Shown piece by piece: positions 56,265 to 64,000 of a stretch of 64,000 nt of DNA (within the stretch, counting starts at the first letter, position 1; every line of letters starts with the position of its first letter). A program made the translations under genes and the position numbers. Source of the stretch: Panorpa germanica (lineage: Eukaryota; Arthropoda; Insecta; Mecoptera; Panorpidae); assembly GCA_963678705.1 (NCBI GenBank), contig OY783205.1, positions 13,268,001 to 13,332,000 on the forward strand, given 5' to 3'. The notes below the pieces were generated by a model. That model ran no database searches and was not told the origin of the DNA. It saw nothing but the letters and a program-made list of their open reading frames with translations.

Positions 56265-56593
56265 AAAGTATACGGTAGTTAATAGGAATAGATTGAAGAG
56301 ATTTTGTACCAATGAATAAAACCTTGACGAATAAGATGGATTTTGTCAGGGATGATTGTTTTGTGAAGCAGTGTTAACTCTATACGATGGGATCAGAATC
56401 GTTGTCGACACTTTGCTTCTCTTTTTGTTTTTTTTCCAGAATTGTAACTCGTATATTTTGTTTTTATACGTGTCCCTTTTTTTTGGAAGGGGGTGTTGCG
56501 ATAGTACGACATCGTCCTATCTTCCTTTTTCTTTTTCTTGGAAAGAAACGCATATGTTTGTTTAATATGCGTTCCTTTTTTAGGGTTGAAGGG

Positions 56594-57415
56594 TGTTGTA
56601 AGTACGCATAAGTCGTACTTATCCTTCCTATTTTTAATATAAATGTTATTTATTTTATAAGAATTATATTACGTTATCTTTAATTTTAGTATTAATATTG
56701 TAATAAATAATTATTTGTATTTAGCGCTTGTAAACATTGACTCTGGTCTGTGGAGATTTTATATTGTTTTAATGCTGGTAACTCAGTATTGGCACATTGT
56801 GATGTGAAATAAATCATTATATATTAATCTGCACGCTAGTCAGAAAGTCAGTCTTCTCCTGAGTCTCAACCAAGTGTTTACTAATTGTACTTCGTTCGTA
56901 CAATACTCCAATTGTAACATCTAAGTATTCAATAGTGAGCACATTTTAACTATTAATCAAATTATAACACTAGAATTACATTTTGTTTTATATCTAACAT
57001 CTTCATTAATCTAATAAAATACTATTGTAATTAAGTAAGCAGATATAATATTACAACGAATAAATGATATATTTTAATAAAAGTGTTTGTATTAATAGTA
57101 ATAAAAAGATACTAATTGTTCAACCGTCGTATGTTGCAACGAGGTTATACTTTAGGCCGCTCAAGTATTCTCTAATTGCAACAATACACCGTCTTAACAA
57201 GAATCCTATTAATCATCTTAAAAGAGTTAATTCTTATCAACGTGAGAAATTCAAGAAGGTGGATGATCGTCAACTGAAGAGTCTACTTCCAGAAACTAGC
57301 AACACAACGTGATGTATTGGCAAGCTGAGTAATCTCCTTCTAGAACGAGCATCAGACCTCTTTTTACAACATTGATGTCAGGTGTAACATCCGCCCTCGA
57401 ATCTTACTCACAACA
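56594..57415 (+). repeat. LTR shared by copies E and F
   Basis: 822 bp with internal sequence directly on both sides and no target duplication. Confidence 0.9.
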
Positions 57416-58505
57416 TTGGTGTCAGGTGGGGTCTTGAAGAGATATTCCTACACATAAATATCCAAGAGGTACGCCCAAAATTTTTTCTATATATTCTACA
57501 CCTGGATGCAAATCAATAAATCTGGATACCACTACGCCGATCGATTATTTCCAAAATTGCCGAAGAGTACGAGCTAGAATATCATTTCATCTGTATTTCA
57601 CATAATTTTCTACAAGTCCGGCGGATGCAAAACTACAGCCCGCTAAACCTGGAAAAAGAAATCTTTTGCCGCCACGGGAATGGATGGATGCTTCTAGAAC
57701 ACTTGGAATAATCTAAATCGATGTTGGTCGCGTGCAGAATTCCGCACACAGCTGTGTATAGATTATAATCACTGATAAGAAAATCTTTAAGTATAATAGA
57801 ACGGTATCTTTTTTTTGTATATAATTATTACTATAAATTGATAATTGTATTTTTTTTGAATAGCAACGTTACTAATGAAGCTATGATTTTTTTTAGTATT
57901 ATATTCAGTACTTTTGAATATTTGCTATAATCTAAGTATTTTTTATTAGCATCATTATTAACGAGGTTATAATTTTTTTTAGTATTATATTCAATACTTT
58001 TGAATATTTGCTATAACCTAACTTTTTTTGTAGCATCATTGTTTGTCATTGAAGCTATTAATTTTTTTAGTATTATATTCAATACTTTTGAATATTTGCT
58101 ATAACCTAAGTATTTTTGTAGCATCATTGTTTGTCATTGAAGCTATTAATTTTTTTTAGTATTATATCCAATACTTTTGCATATTTACTATAATATTTTT
58201 TTATAATTGTTTCCACAATTATACTAATTTATGTTAATATTTTTTTAGAACAACATCTTTTTTTGAACGAGAGGGAATTTTGAAAAGGAGAAGTAAAGAG
58301 CTGAAGCAGTTAGATAGCAGTCTGTTCAATCAGAGAGACTACCTTCCTGTTACAACTGCGGTGTCTGAGCCCCATCGGAAATTTCCTGTGAGTTACTGTT
58401 TTCGCTAACAATTTTTCCTTGTCAGAATCCTATTTTTCGGAGAGTCGTTTATTGGTACAAAATAATCTTTAGTCTGTATATTATATATAACTTTAATTAA
58501 GTACA

Positions 58506-61049
58506 ATGGCACCGAACGTTCATTCCCTCACATTAGTTGAGAATACAATCAATCTAATTAATGAGTTTTCAAAAAATTTAGAAGTCCAATCAACATCCTT
58601 AACAATAGTTGAATTAAAAATCAAAAACTTAGACAAAGCTTGGGTTAAATATAGTAGTATCGTAGAAGCACTGCTTCCAACTCTAAAAAATGAAGAAGCT
58701 ACGGCTATCGTTAGTAAGTCTATGGAAGTTGAAAGTATTTATGACGACACTCTTATTTACTTGTTGAATTATAAGCAAACATTTGAGGTTGATACACATA
58801 TTGTGGACGACTCAAAAAGCATAGATTCAATAAGAAATTTAAACTTAAGTCCAATGCAACTAACCGTTTTTGATGGAGAATATACTAATTGGCAAAGTTT
58901 CATGGAATTATTTACAAATTTAATTCGTAATAATAGCAAACTATCAAACATTGAAAAAATGCATTATTTAAAATTAAATTTGACAGGAGAACCACTCAAA
59001 CTCATAAAGAATTATCCTTTAACAAACGATAATTATGAAATTGTTTGGAACATCCTTTGTAAACGTTATGATAACAAGGTAGCACTTATTGAAACCTATT
59101 TAAACAATTTGATAAACTACAATGTTATACGTTTAGAATCAGAAACTAATATCAAAAATTTTTTAGACGAAATTAATGAATCGATTAGAGCATTAACCGA
59201 GTTGGGAATATATTCTAATCATTCAGATTTTATTTTTATACATTTTTTAAAGACCAAGTTAGATTTTAACACATTAAAGGAATGGGAAAACAGAAATACT
59301 TCTGAATTACCAACCCTAAATGATTTTACGAATTTTCTTGAAACACGGTGGCGCACTCTAGAAAGAAGAAGGCATGTTGAATTTAAAACAGATTCAAGTC
59401 ATTCTATTTCTAGTAGTGAACCAGTTTCAAGTGAACAATTTGCTAACGAAGTCGAAACAAAATTTAAAACTTTTTTTTGTAACTATTGTAAAAAAAATGG
59501 TCATTTAGAGAAATATTGTTTTATCAAGAAGGAAAATGCGGATACGGTATATCCTGTCGCGCAAATTAATATTTGTAGGAGAGATACGGTATTTTCAAAA
59601 CCTTCTGTTTATTGTAAAAGATCGAGACATCTTGAATCTGATGGTCCTCAAGTATCTTTTACTAAAAATACAAAACAAAATTCACGTTCTTTTTATAATC
59701 ACCATTTACGTAAATTTAATAGTTTAAATAAAAATATTGAGATTAAAGAAATACAAAATACCAATGATATAACAAATTTTAACTGTAACAATGAAAATGT
59801 TATTGACAAGCAAACAGCTGACACTGTTCAATTCAGAATAGTCGCAGCCAAAGCAAAGACTGTATCATTTTTATTGGACACTGGTTCTCAAATTTCTTTA
59901 ATTAAACAAAATATTTTAAAAAATAATATCAAAATAGATAGTACATCTAAAGTGTTATTAAAGGGAATCTCTGAAGGCACGCCTTATACTTTAGGTTCAC
60001 TAAAAACTTCTATAATTTTAGATAGTTCTAGGTCGAAACATACTTTTCAGGTTGTGTCAGAGGATTTCCCCATTAAGCATGATGGAATCATAGGATTAGA
60101 TATTTTACGTACATTTAAAGCAGTAATTAATTTGGAAACAAACAGCGTACAATTCTCACAACATGGCAAAATATTTGAATTCCCATTATTGAACATAAAC
60201 AGTATTATCATAGTTCCAGCACGTACTAGGAAATTAATTCCTATGTCGGGTTCTACGGTAGGAGTTTGTGTAGCCAAGGAATTGCTACCTGAAGTTTTTT
60301 TAGCCAACGCATTAATTAATCCTGTTAATAATACTTTTTATATATCAATAACTAATTCCTCAGCAAAAGATGTAATACTTGACAATTTTAAACCAGATAT
60401 TATTCCAATAAATAAATTTAATTTTTACCATTTTTTGAAAAGAAATCCTAACGATCCTAAAAGATCCTTACGACATCTTTTATTTAATAATATAGATTTT
60501 TCAAATGTTAATTCAAAATACTTAACAGATTTAATGGAAATCTGTAATAATTTTAATAACATATTTTTTTTCCCGGTAGATAAGTTATCTTGTGCGAGTG
60601 CACTGAGTAACTCACCTAACCCTGTAAACATTAAGCCGCATAGATTATCTCATGCGCATAAAGAAATTGTTGAGAAGCATATTCAAGAACTGTTGGCTAA
60701 CAACATTATTGAAAAATGCGACTCACAGTTTAACGCACCTCTGTTAATGGTACCTAAAAAAGCAGATGTGTCTGGGAACAAACAATTTTGCGTTGTAATC
60801 GATTATTGTAAACTTAATGAGCAGACGACAAGTGATGTTTATACTTTGCCTCTCGTACATGACATACTAGACCAATTTAGTGGTGCAAAATATTCTTCTA
60901 CGATTGATTTAGCTACAAATAAATTTACTAGTAATAAACCAAAATTTAAATTAAATTTTGATAGAAGGGTCAATTCTTTTTTTTTTTCACCTAGAAAGTA
61001 TACGGTAGTTAATAGGAATAGATTGAAGAGATTTTGTACCAATGAATAA
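58506..61049 (+). CDS. Gag-pol frame of copy F
   Basis: 847 codons. From about residue 150 onward it is virtually the same as copy C, while the first part carries markers of copies B and G (LPTLKNEEA, SIRNLNLS). This mosaic pattern suggests recombination or conversion between copies. Domain order as in the others. Fossil. Confidence 0.85.
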   Translation: MAPNVHSLTLVENTINLINEFSKNLEVQSTSLTIVELKIKNLDKAWVKYSSIVEALLPTLKNEEATAIVSKSMEVESIYDDTLIYLLNYKQTFEVDTHIVDDSKSIDSIRNLNLSPMQLTVFDGEYTNWQSFMELFTNLIRNNSKLSNIEKMHYLKLNLTGEPLKLIKNYPLTNDNYEIVWNILCKRYDNKVALIETYLNNLINYNVIRLESETNIKNFLDEINESIRALTELGIYSNHSDFIFIHFLKTKLDFNTLKEWENRNTSELPTLNDFTNFLETRWRTLERRRHVEFKTDSSHSISSSEPVSSEQFANEVETKFKTFFCNYCKKNGHLEKYCFIKKENADTVYPVAQINICRRDTVFSKPSVYCKRSRHLESDGPQVSFTKNTKQNSRSFYNHHLRKFNSLNKNIEIKEIQNTNDITNFNCNNENVIDKQTADTVQFRIVAAKAKTVSFLLDTGSQISLIKQNILKNNIKIDSTSKVLLKGISEGTPYTLGSLKTSIILDSSRSKHTFQVVSEDFPIKHDGIIGLDILRTFKAVINLETNSVQFSQHGKIFEFPLLNINSIIIVPARTRKLIPMSGSTVGVCVAKELLPEVFLANALINPVNNTFYISITNSSAKDVILDNFKPDIIPINKFNFYHFLKRNPNDPKRSLRHLLFNNIDFSNVNSKYLTDLMEICNNFNNIFFFPVDKLSCASALSNSPNPVNIKPHRLSHAHKEIVEKHIQELLANNIIEKCDSQFNAPLLMVPKKADVSGNKQFCVVIDYCKLNEQTTSDVYTLPLVHDILDQFSGAKYSSTIDLATNKFTSNKPKFKLNFDRRVNSFFFSPRKYTVVNRNRLKRFCTNE

Positions 61050-61325
61050 AACCTTGACGTGTTAGATGGATTTTGTCAGGGATGATTGTTTTGTGGAGCA
61101 GTGTTAACTCTATACGATGGGATCAGAATCGTTGTCGACACTTTGCTTCTCTTTTTGTTTTTTTTCCAGAATTGTAACTCGTATATTTTGTTTTTATACG
61201 TGTCCCTTTTTTTTTGGAAGGGGGTGTTGTGATAGTACGACATCGTCCTATCTTCCTTTTTCTTTTTCCTGGAAAGAAACGCATATGTTTTGTTTAATAT
61301 GCGTTCCTTTTTTAGGGTTGAAGGG

Positions 61326-62146
61326 TGTTGTAAGTACGCATAAGTCGTACTTATCCTTCCTATTTTTAATATAAATGTTATTTATTTTATAAGAATTATA
61401 TTATGTTATCTTTAATTTTAGTATTAATATTGTAATAAATAATTATTTGTATTTAGCGCTTGTAAACATTGACTCTGGTCTGTGGAGATTTTATATTATT
61501 TTAATGCTGGTAACTCAGTATTGGCACATTGTGATGTGAAATAAATCATTATATATTAATCTGCACGCTAGTCAGAAAGTCAGTCTTCTCCTGAGTCTCA
61601 ACCAAGTGTTTACTAATTGTACTTCGTTCGTACAATACTCCAATTGTAACATCTAAGTATTCAATAGTGAGCACATTTTAACTATTAATCAAATTATAAC
61701 ACTAGAATTACATTTTGTTTTATATCTGGCATCTTTATTAATCCAATAAAATACTATTGTAATTAAGTACGTAGATATAATATTACAACGAATAAATGAT
61801 ATATTTTAATAAAAGTGTTTGTATTAATAGTAATAAAAAGATACTAATTGTTCAACCGTCGTATGTTGCAACGAGGTTACTTTAGACCGCTCAAGTATTC
61901 TCTAATTGCAACAATACACCGTCTTAACAAGAATCCTATTAATCATCTGAAGAGACTTAATTCTTATCAACGTGAGTAATTCAAGAAGGTGGATGATCGT
62001 CAAACTGAAGAATCTACTTCCAGAAACTAGCAACACTGCGTGATGTATTAGCAAGCTGAGTAATCTCCTTTTAGAACGACAATCCGACCTCTTTTTACAA
62101 CATTGATGTCAGGTGTAACATCCGCCCTCGAATCTTACTCACAACA
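61326..62146 (+). repeat. LTR shared by copies F and G
   Basis: 821 bp. Subtype matches the left LTR of copy B at 36048-36880. Confidence 0.9.
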
Positions 62147-63240
62147 AATGGTGTCAGGTGTGGGGTCTTGAAGAGATATTCCTACACATAAATATCCAAG
62201 AGGTACGCCCAAAATTTTTTCTATATATTCTACACCTGGATGCAAATCAATAAATCTGGATACCACTACGCCGATCGATTATTTCCAAAATTGCCGAAGA
62301 GTACGAGCTAGAATATCATTTCATCTGTATTTCACATAATTTTCTACAAGTCCGGCGGATGCAAAACTACAGCCCGCTAAACCTGGAAAAAGAAATCTTT
62401 TGCCGCCACGGGAATGGATGGATGCTTCTAGAACACTTGGAATAATCTAAATCGATGTTGGTCGCGTGCAGAATTCCGCACACAGCTGTGTATAGATTAT
62501 AATCACTGATAAGAAAATCTTTAAGTATAATAGAACGGTATCTTTTTTTTGTATATAATTATTACTATAAATTGATAATTGTATTTTTTTTATATAGCAA
62601 CGTTATTAATGAAGCTATCATTTTTTTTAGTATTATATTCAGTACTTTTGAATATTTGCTATAATCCAAGTATTTTTTATTAGCATCATTATTAACGTGG
62701 TTATAATTTTTTTTAGTATTATATTCAGTACTTTTGAATATTTGCTATAACCTAACTTTTTTTTGTAGCATCATTGTTTGTCATTGAAGCTATTAATTTT
62801 TTTTAGTATTATATTCAATACTTTTGAATATTTGCTATAACCTAACTTTTTTTGTAGCATCATTGTTTGTCATTGAAGCTATTAATTTTTTTTAGTATTA
62901 TATCCAATACTTTTGCATATTTACTATAATATTTTTTATAATTGTTTCCGCAATTATACTAATTTATGTTAATATTTTTTTAGAACAACATCTTTTTTTG
63001 AACGAGAGGGAATTTTGAAAAGGAGAAGTAAAGAGCTGAAGCAGTTAGATAGCAGTCTGTTCAATCAGAGAGACTACCTTCCTGTTACAACTGCAACGTC
63101 TGAGCCCCATCGGAAATTTCCTGTGAGTTACTGTTTTCGCTAACAATTTTTCCTTGTCAGAATCCTATTTTTCGGAGAGTCGTTTATTGGTACAAAATAA
63201 TCTTTAGTCTGTATATTATATATAACTTTAATTAAGTACT

Positions 63241-64000
63241 ATGGCACCGAACGTTCATTCCCTCACATTAGTTGAGAATACAATCAATCTAATTAATGAA
63301 TTTTCAAAAAATTTAGAAGTCCAATCAACATCCTTAACAATAGTTGAATTAAAAATCAAAAACTTAGAAAAGGCTTGGGTCAAATATAATAGTATCGTAG
63401 AAGCACTGCTTCCAACTCTAAAAAATGAAGAAGCTACGGCTATCGTTAGTAAGTCTATGGAAGTTGAAAGTATTTATGACGACACTCTTATTTCCTTGTT
63501 GAATTATAAGCAAACATTTGAGAATGATACACATATTGTGGATGACTCAAAAAGCATAGATTCAATAAGAAATTTAAACTTAAGTCCAATGCAACTAACC
63601 GTTTTTGATGGAGAATATACTAATTGGCAAAGTTTCATGGAATTATTTACAAATTTAATTCGTAATAATAGCAAACTATCAAACATTGAAAAAATGCATT
63701 ATTTAAAATTAAATTTGACAGGAGAACCACTCAAACTCATAAAGAATTATCCTTTAACAAACGATAATTATGAAATTGTTTGGAACATCCTTTGTAAACG
63801 TTATGATAACAAGGTAGCACTTATTGAAACCTATTTAAACAATTTGATAAACTACAATGTTATACGTTTAGAATCAGAAACTAATATCAAAAATTTTTTA
63901 GACGAAATTAATGAATCGATTAGAGCATTAACCGAGTTGGGAATATATTCTAATCATTCAGATTTTATTTTTATACATTTTTTAAAGACCAAGTTAGATT
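63241..64000 (+). CDS. Gag N-terminus of copy G (partial)
   Basis: Starts at ATG in the context TTAAGTACTATGGCACCG and stays open to the window end (253 codons), covering the helical region and the DUF1759-like core. Its variants NLEKAWVKYNS and LISLLNYKQ are closest to copy B. Confidence 0.85.
   Translation, partial: MAPNVHSLTLVENTINLINEFSKNLEVQSTSLTIVELKIKNLEKAWVKYNSIVEALLPTLKNEEATAIVSKSMEVESIYDDTLISLLNYKQTFENDTHIVDDSKSIDSIRNLNLSPMQLTVFDGEYTNWQSFMELFTNLIRNNSKLSNIEKMHYLKLNLTGEPLKLIKNYPLTNDNYEIVWNILCKRYDNKVALIETYLNNLINYNVIRLESETNIKNFLDEINESIRALTELGIYSNHSDFIFIHFLKTKLD

Larger units (their letters stand above)
46379..57415 (+). mobile_element. LTR retroelement copy E, split by copy D
   Basis: LTRs at 46379-47201 and 56594-57415. 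Its internal region is in two parts, 47202-49813 and 55295-56593, separated by the complete copy D with a TAGT duplication. Both LTRs are shared with neighbouring units. Fossil. Confidence 0.88.
56594..62146 (+). mobile_element. LTR retroelement copy F
   Basis: LTRs 56594-57415 and 61326-62146, both shared with neighbours. Leader minisatellite, gag-pol frame and stem-loops all present. Fossil with shortened polymerase. Confidence 0.88.
61326..64000 (+). mobile_element. LTR retroelement copy G, cut by the window end
   Basis: LTR, primer-binding site (AATGGTGTCAGG at 62147), leader with minisatellite (62610-62935) and the start of the gag frame. The rest lies beyond the window. Confidence 0.9.

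Noticed and set aside
49814-57415. Short units interpreted as independent partial copies of the LTR array
   Set aside because: The TAGT duplication and matching flanks show that the short pieces on either side of copy D are two halves of one element.

Overview
The window is AT-rich, intron-poor repeat sequence of the kind found in insect (or at least arthropod) heterochromatin. The evidence is the mix of transposon families: mariner-like and other IS630-Tc1-mariner elements, hAT, a Mutator-like transposase of the animal type, a PIF/Harbinger-like MITE, Jockey and I-type LINEs, a BEL/Pao element and a large cluster of one LTR-retroelement family with Ty3/Gypsy-type polymerase. I found no convincing single-copy host gene and no tRNA gene. 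The only host-type sequence recognised is a 36-base scrap matching the very 5' end of 18S rRNA.

Layout: 0.6-6.1 kb holds a decayed mariner transposase, a 2 kb TA-flanked DNA transposon whose two ends and DDE transposase are all recognisable, a LINE ORF2 C-terminus and a MITE sharing the transposon's ends. From 6.7 to 14.7 kb lies a DNA transposon with inverted ends of over 300 bp that encodes an XPG/FEN1-like nuclease fused to a CXC-type cysteine cluster. Its left end is split by a very young BEL/Pao element (identical 767-bp LTRs, 5-bp target duplication TGCGC). From 14.9 to 28.1 kb come a PIF-like MITE holding a long TA microsatellite, a second MITE, a Mutator-like transposase tail, the 18S scrap, two decayed Jockey copies, a three-copy 170-bp satellite, a nearly intact 5'-truncated Jockey insertion with a perfect 13-bp target duplication, and a hAT (ZMYM1-like) transposase remnant.

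From 28.3 kb to the end almost everything is one LTR family: LTRs of about 820-836 bp, TG...CA ends, 4-bp target duplications, and a polyprotein frame of about 846 codons. Its gag resembles BEL/Pao gag (DUF1759-like), while its reverse-transcriptase start is clearly Ty3/Gypsy-like. Polymerase is shortened in the same way in every copy, so this is a successful non-autonomous derivative. The copies are piled on one another: a young copy in an old solo LTR, another complete copy in the coding region of a third (4-bp duplication TAGT), a run of internal regions sharing single LTRs head to tail, and an inverted junction near 41.88 kb where the orientation flips.

The parts worth following up are the nuclease-CXC transposon, the BEL-gag/Gypsy-pol family with its self-nested and LTR-sharing array, and the stem-loop series and leader minisatellite kept in its copies.
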